The notes: generated by a model from the sequence alone, not told the origin. Positions 37,537 through 46,533 are shown, counted from the stretch's first letter. The stretch is DNA of 64,000 bases from Acidovorax sp. (GCA_031277855.1 JAITLO010000012.1:1-64000), one strand, 5' to 3'. Made by a program: numbers and translations.

Positions 37537-38892
37537 ATGAAGTGGACCCATATACGCCGCATGGCCATCAGCTTGCCGCTGGCCATTTTGGCAGCAATCG
37601 CCATGGTGGCGATTAACGAAGTCGGGTACCAGCGTTCCAACCAGGCACTGGATGCCATGGCGCATGCCCAGCAAAATCGCAATGCCATCAACCACATGAT
37701 GCAGAACATGCTGGATGCAGAAACCGGTCTGCGTGGTTTTTTGCTCACCAGCGATGAGCGCTATCTGGAGCCTTACAACAAAGCCATTGCCTTGATCAAT
37801 GGCGATATGGATCAGCTGCGCGAGCTGTTCATTTCCAGCCCTGATGATCTCAGCACCTTTGCCCCCCTGTCACGCCAGGTGTCACGCAAAACCGCCGAGA
37901 TGGAGCTCAGCCTGCGGCTGTTCCGCGAAGGCAACGAAGAAGCCTGGCGCTTTGTCATGTTCACCGACATGGGCAAACAGAATATGGATGCCATACGCGG
38001 CTACACCCAGCAGCTGATTGCGCGCAGCGACGCCCGCGCCGAAGCCAAGCGCCTGGATGTGGAAAAGGCTTTGTGGATCTCGCGCCTGGGCATTGCCACA
38101 GTGACGGTCATTGGCCTGCTGGCTTTTTATATGTATCTGCGCCAGAGCCACACCCTGGAAGCCGTACACAAGCGCGAGCAGAAGATCCAGAGTGAAGAGC
38201 GCAGCCGGCTGGAAGATCTGGTGCGCGAGCGCACTGCCACTCTCACGGAATTGGCCAACCACTTGCAGCAGGTACGCGAAGACGAACGCGGCCATCTGGC
38301 CCGTGAGCTGCACGATGAGCTGGGCTCGCTGCTCACCGCTGCCAAGCTCGATGTGGCACGCCTCAAATCCCGCGTCGACATGACCGTGCCCGAGGTAGCA
38401 GACCGCATCATGCACCTCACCGAAACGCTGAACAGCGGCATTGCATTGAAGCGCCGCATCATTGAGGATCTGCGCCCCTCCTCATTGTCCAATCTGGGGC
38501 TGACCACATCCCTGGAAATCCTGACACGCGAGTTTGCCCAGCGCTCCAGCATCGAAGTGGAAAGCTCTCTGGAGCAAGTCGAGTTGCCGGATACCACCCA
38601 GCTCACGGTCTACCGCATCATCCAGGAGTCCTTGACCAATATCGGCAAATACGCCCAGGCCACACGGGTCATGGTCAGCGTGCACAACTACCCCACCTAT
38701 GTGGCAGTGCAAATTCAGGACAACGGCCACGGCTTCGACATGGCCAGCATACGTCCCAAATCCCATGGCCTGGCTGGCATGCGCCATCGCGTGGAAGCAG
38801 CCGGCGGTCGCCTGACCATCACCTCCTCCCCCGGTGAAGGCACCACCATTTCCGCAGTCATCCCCACCACCCAAGCCGCCATTGCGGCATAA
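37537..38892 (+). CDS. sensor histidine kinase with CHASE3-like domain
   Basis: The 451-residue protein has an N-terminal membrane helix (about 8-28), a periplasmic CHASE3-like helical domain (about 29-175) with ETGLRGFLLTSDERYLEPYN, and a second helix (about 185-205). A HisKA_3 dimer domain follows, with the phospho-acceptor His in ELHDELGSLLTA. An ATPase domain ends the protein, with N-box ESLTNIGKYAQA and QDNGHGFD. CAGGAGG precedes the ATG. It is divergent from the NarL-type regulator and likely phosphorylates it. Signal unknown. Confidence 0.94.
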   Translation: MKWTHIRRMAISLPLAILAAIAMVAINEVGYQRSNQALDAMAHAQQNRNAINHMMQNMLDAETGLRGFLLTSDERYLEPYNKAIALINGDMDQLRELFISSPDDLSTFAPLSRQVSRKTAEMELSLRLFREGNEEAWRFVMFTDMGKQNMDAIRGYTQQLIARSDARAEAKRLDVEKALWISRLGIATVTVIGLLAFYMYLRQSHTLEAVHKREQKIQSEERSRLEDLVRERTATLTELANHLQQVREDERGHLARELHDELGSLLTAAKLDVARLKSRVDMTVPEVADRIMHLTETLNSGIALKRRIIEDLRPSSLSNLGLTTSLEILTREFAQRSSIEVESSLEQVELPDTTQLTVYRIIQESLTNIGKYAQATRVMVSVHNYPTYVAVQIQDNGHGFDMASIRPKSHGLAGMRHRVEAAGGRLTITSSPGEGTTISAVIPTTQAAIAA

Positions 38893-39251
38893 ATAACCCT
38901 CTTTACCCTGCCACCGCCTCCCGCAAGCGGGTGGCGGCCATGTAGTCCTCGTCGGACAGCCATGTCAGCGCAGGCTTTCAAAACCGGCAAAAGGTGACCG
39001 GCACCCTGCAGCTTCCTTTCGGCCTATATTGGAGATTCCCCCTCGCGCAGCGGGAACAGGGCCATGCTCTATTTCGCCATCCACTGGCTGGTGCTAGCCT
39101 TGACGACCCGCCGTCCTCGGATGGGGTGGAGTTGCTCCCAGCACAGCGGGCCTTGGCCAATATGGAGGTCTTTGCCGCCATGGCTTCAGCTGCCAGCGTG
39201 CTGAATGGGCGCTCCAAGCCTCTACCTTCTGTCTTACATAAGGAATCTCTC
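38893..39251. other. 359-bp spacer with a GC hairpin
   Basis: A hairpin at 38914-38937 pairs CCGCC and CCCGC with GCGGG and GGCGG but has no T run. On the minus strand a short open stretch reads LSDEDYMAATRLREAVAG before a stop, but it has no clear start, so I do not call a gene. The rest should hold the promoter of the DUF883-type gene; AAGGA precedes its ATG. Confidence 0.45.
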
Positions 39252-39689
39252 ATGCCCATCTCCGACAAGTCCACCAAGCGCACCGACCAGGCTGACAATG
39301 CGGCCGAGGCCATGACCCAGGAGGCGCAAGAAGCCCTGCGCAGCGCCAAGGCATTTGCGGATGACGTCTCCGTCACCGCCAAAGAGGCCATCAACACCTC
39401 CCGCATGGCCACCAGCAACGCTGTCCACAAAGCACAGGAAGGCATCAAGGCCGTGGAACGCGAGCTCAGTCCCTCCATTGACGACCTCGCCGCCAAGGCC
39501 CAAGAGCTTGCGTCACGCAGCATCAGCTTCTGTGCCGAGAATTCGGAGCGTGCGCGGCGCCAATTCCAGAACGCCACTGAAGTCACCACCCGCTATGTAG
39601 TGGAGCAGCCAGGCAAATCCATTTTGCTGGCCGCTGCGGCCGGCGCTGCGATTGCCACCGCGTTTCTGATGGGCTCACGCCGTCGTTAA
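39252..39689 (+). CDS. DUF883 (ElaB/YqjD-like) membrane-anchored protein
   Basis: This 145-residue protein has a long, charged, helical body and a C-terminal membrane helix (about 120-140, ILLAAAAGAAIATAFLMG) ending in RRR. This is the layout of the ElaB/YqjD/YgaM family, which binds ribosomes in stationary phase in E. coli. The ATG at 39252 follows AAGGA; an upstream open stretch is poor. It lies 59 bp before the BON-domain lipoprotein on the same strand, and both types are often stress induced. Confidence 0.85.
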   Translation: MPISDKSTKRTDQADNAAEAMTQEAQEALRSAKAFADDVSVTAKEAINTSRMATSNAVHKAQEGIKAVERELSPSIDDLAAKAQELASRSISFCAENSERARRQFQNATEVTTRYVVEQPGKSILLAAAAGAAIATAFLMGSRRR

Positions 39690-39748
39690 GCCTGCCCTGC
39701 TCCTACGCTTTGCGCGCATTCTCTTTTCACCTTTTTGGAGAACCCACC

Positions 39749-40069
39749 ATGCAAGCCACTTTCCGTGCCATTGCCTTCTCCCTGCTTGTGGGCAGTGCTG
39801 TTCTGGCCGTCACCGCTTGCTCGGTGGTGCGCGACCAGCAAAGCGTTGGTTCCTATATAGACGACTCCGCCATCACCACCTCGGTCAAAGCCAAGATGGC
39901 AGAAGACAAAACCGTCTCGGCCACCTCCATCAGCGTGGAAACACTGAAGGGCACCGTACAGCTCTCGGGCTTTGCCACCACCCAGGTCGAGAAAGACCGT
40001 GCAGAGTCCATTGCCCGCAATACCAAGGGTGTCAAAGCCGTGCACAACAGCATCATCGTGCGCCCCTGA
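39749..40069 (+). CDS. BON-domain lipoprotein
   Basis: The 106-residue protein has a signal peptide with the lipobox VTAC (Cys24), followed by one BON domain (about 38-105). The typical features are DDSAITTSVKAKMAED, VETLKGTVQLSGF and GVKAVHNSIIV. BON domains bind phospholipid membranes, and OsmY/YraP-like proteins protect the envelope against stress. TTGGAG precedes the ATG. A strong terminator follows the stop. The protein probably faces the periplasm on the inner or outer membrane. Confidence 0.9.
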   Translation: MQATFRAIAFSLLVGSAVLAVTACSVVRDQQSVGSYIDDSAITTSVKAKMAEDKTVSATSISVETLKGTVQLSGFATTQVEKDRAESIARNTKGVKAVHNSIIVRP

Positions 40070-40092
40070 ACAAGACCGTTTTTGAACGCCCT

Positions 40093-40118
40093 ACGGCAAG
40101 CCTTGGCTTGCCGTTTTT
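40093..40118 (+). terminator. rho-independent terminator after the BON lipoprotein gene
   Basis: ACGGCAAGC pairs with GCTTGCCGT around CTTG, followed by a T run. It lies 24 bp after the stop. Confidence 0.88.
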
Positions 40119-40185
40119 GCTTGCAGCTTCGGCTTTACCTCTACCACCCGGCACCACCGCACTTCTTTGATTAAGCTACCCGGCT

Positions 40186-41274
40186 ATGCGAGCGTTCAAC
40201 TGTGATCACTGCGGTCACCTGGTCTTTTTTGACAGCGTGCAATGCCTGCACTGTGGCAGCAAGCTGGCCTTTGTGCCCGAGCTGCTGCGCATGGTGGCGC
40301 TGCGCCCCGCCGGCACCATGGCCCCGCAGCACTGGCAAGCCCTGGCACCCACGGCCAACATGGCTGCCCCCACCCTCTGGCGCATGTGCGCCAACCAAGC
40401 ACAGCACCAGGCCTGCAATTTTTCGGTGCGCGAAGATGATCCCCAAACGCTGTGCCTGGCCTGCCGCCAGACCCGCTGGCTGCCCGATCTGCAAGACAGC
40501 GCCCATCTACGCCGCTGGCGTTTGGCCGAGGAAGCCAAGCGCCAGCTGTTCTACACCCTGGCACGGCTGCGCCTGACGGAGCTGGATGGCCTGCCCGCTC
40601 CCGCCTTTGAATTTCTGGCCGACCTGCCCGGCCAGCCCCCGGTGATGACGGGCCACCGCAGCGGCACCATTGTGCTGAACGTGGCCGAAGCCGATGACGA
40701 GGAACGCACCCGCCGCCGCCTGGCCTTGCATGAGCCCTACCGCACCCTGGAAGGCCATTTGCGCCACGAGTCCGGGCATTTCTTCTGGGAACAGCTGGTG
40801 CTCCCCCACCTTCAGGTGCTGCAAGATTTTCGCCAGTGCTTTGGCGATGAGCGCCAGGACTATGCACAAGCCCTGGAGCGCCACTATGCCCAAGGCCCCT
40901 CAGGCCCCGCCGGCTGGCAGCAACACCATGTCAGCGCCTATGCCAGCGCCCATCCCTGGGAGGACTGGGCCGAGACCTGGGCCCACTATCTGCACATGGT
41001 GGACCTGCTGGAAACCGCCGCCAGCTTTGGCACCACGGTCACCGTGCCGGGAGAAGCCCTGGCCCGCACCGTGCACGATCCTTTCACTGCCCCCTGGGAC
41101 CACTTCGACACCATGCTGCAAACCTGGGTGCCCCTGACCCTGCTCCTCAACAGCCTCAACCGCAGCCTGGGCCAGCAGGATGCCTACCCTTTTGCACCAT
41201 CGGCCGGGGCCACCGCCAAGCTGCGCTTTGTCCACGAGTTGCTAGTTGCTCACCGGCAGGCCATTGGTCCATAA
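40186..41274 (+). CDS. putative zinc-binding metallopeptidase with N-terminal zinc ribbon
   Basis: The 362-residue protein has an N-terminal zinc-ribbon-like segment (CDHC at 6-9, CLHC at about 20-23) and a second Cys group (CNFS to CLAC, about 77-93). The peptidase-like part carries HESGH (HExxH type, about 203-207), and WEDWAETWAHYLH about 50 residues later probably gives the third ligand. This matches the uncharacterised zinc-binding metallopeptidase family common in Proteobacteria. There is no signal peptide, so it should be cytoplasmic. Substrate unknown. Confidence 0.85.
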   Translation: MRAFNCDHCGHLVFFDSVQCLHCGSKLAFVPELLRMVALRPAGTMAPQHWQALAPTANMAAPTLWRMCANQAQHQACNFSVREDDPQTLCLACRQTRWLPDLQDSAHLRRWRLAEEAKRQLFYTLARLRLTELDGLPAPAFEFLADLPGQPPVMTGHRSGTIVLNVAEADDEERTRRRLALHEPYRTLEGHLRHESGHFFWEQLVLPHLQVLQDFRQCFGDERQDYAQALERHYAQGPSGPAGWQQHHVSAYASAHPWEDWAETWAHYLHMVDLLETAASFGTTVTVPGEALARTVHDPFTAPWDHFDTMLQTWVPLTLLLNSLNRSLGQQDAYPFAPSAGATAKLRFVHELLVAHRQAIGP

Positions 41275-41290
41275 AAGCGATCTCCTCAAC

Positions 41291-41329
41291 ACAAAGGTAT
41301 TGACCTTTGTATTTGCACACAGCAATACT
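41291..41329 (+). promoter_or_regulatory. promoter with overlapping palindrome before the SRPBCC-arsR pair
   Basis: TTGACC (41300-41305) and AATACT (41324-41329), 18 bp apart, look like a sigma-70 promoter. ACAAAGGT and ACCTTTGT form a perfect 8-4-8 palindrome (41291-41310) that covers the -35 box. The ArsR-type protein encoded in the operon is the obvious candidate to bind it. Confidence 0.6.
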
Positions 41330-41362
41330 AAGGTGAATGCCTAAATAAAAGGAGACTTGGAC

Positions 41363-41842
41363 ATGTCTACCACTGCCTACGCTCATGGAGAGCTCGACCG
41401 GGAAATCGTGCTGACACGGGTCATCAACGCCCCACGGGAGCGGGTGTTTCGCGCCTGGTCCGAACCTGAGCGCATGTTCCAGTGGTTTGGTCCAGAGGGT
41501 TTTCGCTGCGAGCTGCTTCAGGTGAGCGAACTCAAGGTGGGCGCGGTATGGCGATTCACCATGATTGCCCCCAATGGCCAGCGCTTCGGCAACCGTATGA
41601 CTTTTCTGGATGTACTGCCCGGCGAGCGCTTGGTGTTCGATCATGGATCGGACCAGGATGACGATCACCACCGTTTCCGCGTGACGCTCAGCTTTGATTC
41701 ACAAAGCGATGGCAAGACCGTGCTGACGCTCCGACAGCTCCACCCCAGCAAGGCACAGCGCGACAACACCATCCGCTTTGGTGCCGTAGAGCTGGGCTAC
41801 CAAACCCTAGAGAAACTGGACAAATACCTGCATGAGAATTGA
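41363..41842 (+). CDS. SRPBCC/AHSA1 domain protein
   Basis: The 159-residue protein has the START-like fold of the activator-of-Hsp90 (AHSA1) family, as shown by EIVLTRVINAPRERVFRAWSEPERMFQWFGP at the start and the final LEKLDKYL. Such proteins bind small hydrophobic ligands. It starts at ATG 41363, 8 bp after GGAG. The end overlaps the start of the ArsR-type gene by 11 bp, so the two are cotranslated. This SRPBCC plus ArsR pair is a common small operon of unknown ligand. Confidence 0.9.
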   Translation: MSTTAYAHGELDREIVLTRVINAPRERVFRAWSEPERMFQWFGPEGFRCELLQVSELKVGAVWRFTMIAPNGQRFGNRMTFLDVLPGERLVFDHGSDQDDDHHRFRVTLSFDSQSDGKTVLTLRQLHPSKAQRDNTIRFGAVELGYQTLEKLDKYLHEN

Positions 41843-42221
41843 CGGCGGCAATCCAACAGCCCTAGGCCCTCAACTAGACCCTCAGGCCATCGCGCGCACG
41901 CAGGAAATCAGCCGGGTCTTCCAGGCACTTGCAGACCCCACTCGCCGCGCGGTGCTGGAGCGCCTGGCGCAAGGCCCAGCCTCCACCTCCGAGCTGGCAG
42001 AACCATTTGATATGGCCCTGCCATCTTTTGCGCAGCACCTGGCAGTCCTGGAGCAATGCGGCCTGGTGCACTCGCACAAAAAAGGTCGTGTGCGCCACTT
42101 TCACCTGGAGCCCACAGCGCTTGCCTGCGCCGGGGATTGGGTCGCGGAGCAGCGTGCGCTCTGGGGGCAGCGCCTTGATCGGCTGGAAGACTATGTGAGC
42201 CGCACCACGCCGTCAGATTGA
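41832..42221 (+). CDS. ArsR-type winged helix regulator
   Basis: The 129-residue protein has the ArsR winged helix (about 25-110): EISRVFQALADPTRRAVLERL, then TSELAEPFDMALPSFAQHLAVLEQCGLV as the recognition helix, then the wing KKGRVRHFHLEP. The metal-binding ELCVCDL motif of true ArsR proteins is absent, so it does not sense metals that way. It overlaps the SRPBCC gene by 11 bp. It probably represses this operon through the palindrome at 41291-41310. Confidence 0.92.
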   Translation: MRIDGGNPTALGPQLDPQAIARTQEISRVFQALADPTRRAVLERLAQGPASTSELAEPFDMALPSFAQHLAVLEQCGLVHSHKKGRVRHFHLEPTALACAGDWVAEQRALWGQRLDRLEDYVSRTTPSD

Positions 42222-42234
42222 GGCTTGTGCCTCC

Positions 42235-42726
42235 TCAACGCCCCACGCGAGCCATCAGCCTGGCCTGCACGGCGGGGGAGACAAATTTGTCCACCTCGCC
42301 GCCCAAAGAAGCGATCTCACGCACAAAAGTGCTGCTGATAAACTGGTATTTATCGCCCGGCGTCAGGAACACGGTTTCCACCTCGGGCATCAGGTGGCGG
42401 TTCATGCCCGCCAGCTGGAATTCATAGTCAAAGTCGGTCACCGCACGCAGGCCACGCACCATGGCCTTGCCGCCCTTGGCCACGACAAAGTCGCGCACCA
42501 GGCCGGTAAAGCTCTCCACCGAGGCATTGGGGTAAGGCGCCACGGACTCGCGCACCATCTCCAGGCGCTCTTCCAGCGTGAACAGGGTTTTCTTGTGGTG
42601 GCCCGCCGCCACGGCCACGATCACATGGTCGAACAGCTGGCAGGCGCGGCGCACCACGTCTTCATGGCCCAGGGTGATGGGGTCGAAGGTGCCGGGGTAG
42701 ACAGCGATCACCGGGGGGTGCGACAT
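42235..42726 (-). CDS. coaD: pantetheine-phosphate adenylyltransferase
   Basis: The 163-residue protein has the nucleotidyl transferase motif VYPGTFDPITLGHEDVV (TxGH) at the N-terminus. It also has the VRGLRAVTDFDYEFQLAGMN segment that binds phosphopantetheine, and ISSTFVREIASLGG at the C-terminus. It makes dephospho-CoA from 4'-phosphopantetheine and ATP. The ATG at 42726 follows GGAG in GCAAGGAGATTCG. It is the last gene of the block running down from the M16 proteases, but a terminator after rsmD precedes it. Confidence 0.97.
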   Translation of the reverse strand: MSHPPVIAVYPGTFDPITLGHEDVVRRACQLFDHVIVAVAAGHHKKTLFTLEERLEMVRESVAPYPNASVESFTGLVRDFVVAKGGKAMVRGLRAVTDFDYEFQLAGMNRHLMPEVETVFLTPGDKYQFISSTFVREIASLGGEVDKFVSPAVQARLMARVGR

Positions 42727-42844
42727 GGGCGAATCTCCTTGCTCTGCGAGCGGTTCCAAAAAAGCAGCGGCCATTATGCCGTCGCCCTTTTGGCCAGCAC
42801 CAGCGCCTGTGCGACCCTGCGCCGCAGCTTCGGGAGTGCGCCAT

Positions 42845-42867
42845 AAAAAAGAGGCCTCAAAGGCCTC
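42845..42867 (-). terminator. rho-independent terminator after rsmD
   Basis: On the minus strand, GAGGCCT pairs with AGGCCTC around three bases and is followed by six T residues. It ends the rsmD transcript about 60 bp after the stop. Confidence 0.85.
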
Positions 42868-42926
42868 TTTCGCTTGCCGCGTCTGCACTGAAAGCTCCTG
42901 AAACAGAAGCTTCCAGTTGCACCGGT

Positions 42927-43688
42927 TTAGACCACAGGCTCTGCCTCTGGCAGGCGGCACAGCAAATGCGCATGCACATTGCCGGCCTTGAGATAGCGGT
43001 GGGCTTGCAAGCCCAGAGCTGCCAGGGCTTCGCCTTCCCAGGCGCTGGGTGCTTCCAGGTAGACATAGCCATCCAAGGCCACGGCCTGGGCAGCGGCCTG
43101 CAGCGCGGGCTGGAACAGGTTCTCTGCCTCAAAAGGCGGGTCCAGAAATACGATATGCCAGTGGCCGGGCGCGGCCTGCTTCAGCGCCGCCAGCGCATCG
43201 CCGCGCTGCACCCGCACGGCATTGGCGCCGAGTTGCTGCTGCAACTGCTGGATCTGGCCGGTCAGGGCCGCGTCCTGCTCCACCATCCACACCTCGGCCG
43301 CGCCGCGCGAGGCGGCCTCCAGCCCCAGGGCGCCGGTGCCGGCAAACGCATCTATGCAGCGCCAGCCGCCCAGGTCCTGGCCCAGCCAGTTGAACAGCGT
43401 CTCGCGCACGCGGTCGGGCGTGGGGCGCAGCCCGGGGCGCGTGGCCACGGGCAGGCGGCGGCGGCGCCATTGGCCGCCGATGATGCGCACCTCGCCACTG
43501 CCCACATTGCCCTGGCGCGGCGCCTTGTTGCCGCCCCCTTGCTTGGCCCGGGCGGCCGATGCCCTGGCCGCGCCCTTGACGGCGCCGGCTGCGGCTTCGG
43601 CCTCCTGCTGGGCTTTTTCCTGGCGGCGGCGCAGCTTGGCCTCCACGGCCATGGCTTCTTCCAGGGTGCGATAACTGTTGCGGCTCAC
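42927..43688 (-). CDS. rsmD: 16S rRNA (guanine(966)-N(2))-methyltransferase
   Basis: The 253-residue protein has a basic, Ala/Lys-rich N-terminal extension (about 1-65), longer than in E. coli RsmD. The methyltransferase follows with VRIIGGQWRRRRL, then RPTPDRVRETLFNWL, the SAM-binding FAGTGALGLEAASRG, and the catalytic DPPFE motif. It methylates G966 of 16S rRNA. It starts at GTG, overlapping the stop of the M16 gene upstream by 4 bp (GTGA), so it is coupled with the proteases. coaD follows, as in many genomes. Confidence 0.94.
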   Translation of the reverse strand: MSRNSYRTLEEAMAVEAKLRRRQEKAQQEAEAAAGAVKGAARASAARAKQGGGNKAPRQGNVGSGEVRIIGGQWRRRRLPVATRPGLRPTPDRVRETLFNWLGQDLGGWRCIDAFAGTGALGLEAASRGAAEVWMVEQDAALTGQIQQLQQQLGANAVRVQRGDALAALKQAAPGHWHIVFLDPPFEAENLFQPALQAAAQAVALDGYVYLEAPSAWEGEALAALGLQAHRYLKAGNVHAHLLCRLPEAEPVV

Positions 43689-45040
43689 TTGCTCTTTTCT
43701 CCCAGCACCACGGTCACCATGCGGTCCGGGTGCAGCACGCGCTGCACGGCAGCGCGGATGTCATTCACGGTCAGGGCCTGAACGCGGTCGGTCCAATGGT
43801 CTAAATAATCCAATGGCAAATCGTTCCAGGCAATATTGGCCACATTGCCCAGCAACTTGGCATTGCTGTCCACGCGCAGGGCAAAGCCACCAATCAGATT
43901 GTCCTTGGCGGCCTGCAGCTCGGCTTCCGTAGGGCCTTCTGCCACAAACTTCTCCAACACCTCGCGGGTGACCTTGAGCGCCTCTTCGGCCTGGTCCGGA
44001 CGGGTTTGCAGGCTGATGACAAAGGCGCCGGCATGCAGGCCGGGCGAGAAGTCGCTGGAGACGCCATAGGTCAGGCCGCGCTTTTCGCGCACCTCTTCCA
44101 TCAGGCGCGAGACAAAGCCACCGCCGCCCAGAATATGGTTGCCCACCAGCAGGGCCATAAAGTCCGGGTCCTTGCGCTGTATGCCGGGCTGGCCTATCAG
44201 CACCTGGGCCTGGGCGGACTGGAAGGGAATTTTCTCTTCCACTGCCTTTTGCAGCGCCGGCACCTCGGCCACAGCCGGCAGGCTCTGGCAACCCTTGCCG
44301 TCATTGGCCGGCAGGCGCGAGAGCAGCTGTTGCACCAGCGTGTCGGCTTGTTGGCGGTTGACGGCCCCCACCACGCTGACCTTGGCGCGGCAGGCCTGGA
44401 AGGAGCGGGCGTGCAGCGCCTGCATGGCGGGCAGCTGAATCTGGGCCAGGGTCTGCTCCGTGGTGCGCATGCCATAGGGATGGCCGCTGTACACCTTCTC
44501 GCCAAAGCTGCGGCCTGCCACAACGCCGGGGCGGGTATTGCTTTCCTGGATGCCCGCAGTCCAGCGGGCGCGCTCACGCTGCCACACATCCTGCGGCCAG
44601 CTGGACTGTGCCATCTGGCGCGAGGCCAGATCCACCGAGCGATTCAGCAAATCGGGCACGGTCAGCGAGCGCAGCGCATAGCTAAAGCTGTCGCGCCCGG
44701 CACTGGCGCCAAACGAGGCGCCCAGATCGGCCCAGGCCTCACCCAGGGCGTTTTCATCCAGCGCGGGCTGCTTGCCTTCGGCCTTGACGCCCTTGGAGGC
44801 CATCAGCGCCACGGCGCTGGCCAGGCCGGACTGGGCCACCGGATCTCGACGGCCACCGGCATCAAAGGAGAGCTGCACATCTACCATGGGAATGCCAGGG
44901 CTTTCCACCAGCCAGACCTGGGCGCCGCTGGCCTGGGTCCAGTGCTGTATGGGCAGCAACGCCCAGGCGTTATTCATGCCAAAACCGGCGAATGTGCAAG
45001 CCACATAAGCACAGGCAGCTATGGTTTTCATATTCTTCAT
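43685..45040 (-). CDS. M16 family peptidase-like protein, second (non-catalytic) subunit
   Basis: The 451-residue protein has a signal peptide (about 1-24) and two M16 domains, but the HxxEH zinc motif is missing; the region reads QSGLASAVALMASKG. The other characteristic segment, LMEEVREKRGLTYGVSSDF, is present. It therefore resembles the non-catalytic partner of a heterodimeric M16 peptidase, like PqqG-type or mitochondrial alpha subunits. The ATG at 45040 follows GGAG; a TTG overlapping the upstream stop is also possible. It is cotranscribed with the catalytic gene. Confidence 0.9.
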   Translation of the reverse strand: MKNMKTIAACAYVACTFAGFGMNNAWALLPIQHWTQASGAQVWLVESPGIPMVDVQLSFDAGGRRDPVAQSGLASAVALMASKGVKAEGKQPALDENALGEAWADLGASFGASAGRDSFSYALRSLTVPDLLNRSVDLASRQMAQSSWPQDVWQRERARWTAGIQESNTRPGVVAGRSFGEKVYSGHPYGMRTTEQTLAQIQLPAMQALHARSFQACRAKVSVVGAVNRQQADTLVQQLLSRLPANDGKGCQSLPAVAEVPALQKAVEEKIPFQSAQAQVLIGQPGIQRKDPDFMALLVGNHILGGGGFVSRLMEEVREKRGLTYGVSSDFSPGLHAGAFVISLQTRPDQAEEALKVTREVLEKFVAEGPTEAELQAAKDNLIGGFALRVDSNAKLLGNVANIAWNDLPLDYLDHWTDRVQALTVNDIRAAVQRVLHPDRMVTVVLGEKSK

Positions 45041-45057
45041 ATTGTGTTGCTCCGGGC

Positions 45058-46533
45058 TCAATGCAGATCACCGCCTGCGGCGGCGGCAGAAGCGGGCCTG
45101 GGCTTTTTGCCCGCCAGCGGCTGGGGCACCAGCACGCCCACGGTGAGCTGGTCATCACCAAAATAACGCTGGGCCACGGACTGCACCTGCTCGGCCGTCA
45201 CCGCCATCAGCTGGCGCAGCACCTGGTCTTCGGCGTCCACCGGCATGCCCATGATCCAGTAGCTGCCCAGGGTTTGCGCCTGCGAGAACACGGAGTCGCG
45301 CTCGTAGACGTTGGAGGCCATCCACTGCGTCTTCACCCGCTCCAGCTCGGAGGCCTTCACGCCATCCTTGGCAATGCGCTGGATCTGGCCACGCAGGGCT
45401 TTTTCCACCTCGGCCGCGGTATGGCCCTTGGCCGGCACGCCGCTGAGCATGAACAGTGCCGGGCCGCGGCCAAACACCGAGGCCGAACTGCCAGCACCAT
45501 CGGCCACACGGCCCTTGCCCTGCACCAGGGCGCGTTCCAGGCGGGCGCCGTCATAGCCGTCCAGCACGGCAGACAGCACCGTCAGCGCCAGCGCATCGCG
45601 GTCCTGCGCGCCGGGCTGGGCTAGATTCTGAAAAGCGGGCACGCGGTAGGCCATGGCCACAAAAGCCTGCTCGGCCGGCTGCTTGACCTCAATGCGGCGC
45701 ACACCCATCTGTGCAGGCTCGTTGCGTGGCTTGCGCACCGGCACGGCGTGGGCGGGAATCTGGCCGTAGGTTTCTTCCGCCCAGGTCTTGACCTGCTCGG
45801 GGTCCACATCACCGGCAATCACGATCACGGCATTCGCTGGTGTGTACCAGGCCTTCTGAAACTGGCGCACATCGTCTGCCGTCATGGCGTTCAAGTCGTC
45901 CATCCACCCCACCACGGGGCGGTGATAGGCCGAAGCCTGGAAGACGGTGGCCAGCAACTGCTCCATCAGCATGGAGCGCGGGTTGTCTTCGGTGCGCATG
46001 CGGCGCTCTTCCTTGACCACCTCGATTTCCTTGGTGAACTCGGCGTCCGGCCACTGGTTGTTGGCAAAGCGGTCGGCCTCCAGCGCCATCACCTCGCGCA
46101 GCTTGTTGGCGGGGATCTGCTGGTAGTAGCCGGTGTAGTCGCGGTTGGTGAAGGCGTTTTCACGTCCACCCAGCGCCGCCACCTTGCGCGAAAAATCACC
46201 CGGAGCCACCTTGGCCGAGCCCTTGAACATCATGTGCTCCACCACGTGGGCGATGCCGGAGGTGCCATCCACCTCGTCCATGGAGCCCACCCGCACCCAG
46301 ACCATGTTCACGGCCGTGGGGGCGCGCTGGTCCGGCTGGACGATGAGCTGCATGCCATTCGCCAACTGGTACTGGCGCACGCTGGAAGCCGCGCCCGGCG
46401 CGGCCATGGCCCATTCGGCCAGCGAGGAAGACAGCGGTGGCGATGCCGCCAAAACCGGTGCCCCGGCAGCAGAGCCAGCCTGCGCCAGTGCGGTGCTTGC
46501 CACAAGTCCTAGGAGGGTAAGGGTACGTTTCAT
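45058..46533 (-). CDS. M16 family zinc peptidase, catalytic subunit
   Basis: The 491-residue protein has a signal peptide (about 1-24) and the inverted zinc motif HVVEH (HxxEH) in SGIAHVVEHMMFKGS, with the third ligand Glu in EIEVVKEERRMR. This marks an active pitrilysin/MPP-like protease in the periplasm. The partner lacking the zinc motif follows 17 bp after its stop. The pair should form a heterodimer. It is divergent from ftsY, with 28 bp between starts, so the promoters must overlap. Substrates are unknown. Confidence 0.92.
   Translation of the reverse strand: MKRTLTLLGLVASTALAQAGSAAGAPVLAASPPLSSSLAEWAMAAPGAASSVRQYQLANGMQLIVQPDQRAPTAVNMVWVRVGSMDEVDGTSGIAHVVEHMMFKGSAKVAPGDFSRKVAALGGRENAFTNRDYTGYYQQIPANKLREVMALEADRFANNQWPDAEFTKEIEVVKEERRMRTEDNPRSMLMEQLLATVFQASAYHRPVVGWMDDLNAMTADDVRQFQKAWYTPANAVIVIAGDVDPEQVKTWAEETYGQIPAHAVPVRKPRNEPAQMGVRRIEVKQPAEQAFVAMAYRVPAFQNLAQPGAQDRDALALTVLSAVLDGYDGARLERALVQGKGRVADGAGSSASVFGRGPALFMLSGVPAKGHTAAEVEKALRGQIQRIAKDGVKASELERVKTQWMASNVYERDSVFSQAQTLGSYWIMGMPVDAEDQVLRQLMAVTAEQVQSVAQRYFGDDQLTVGVLVPQPLAGKKPRPASAAAAGGDLH

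Noticed and set aside
38896-38960. A minus-strand peptide ending LSDEDYMAATRLREAVAG as a small gene or gene remnant
   Set aside because: The frame is short and lacks a start codon with a ribosome binding site; the pattern is suggestive but not enough.
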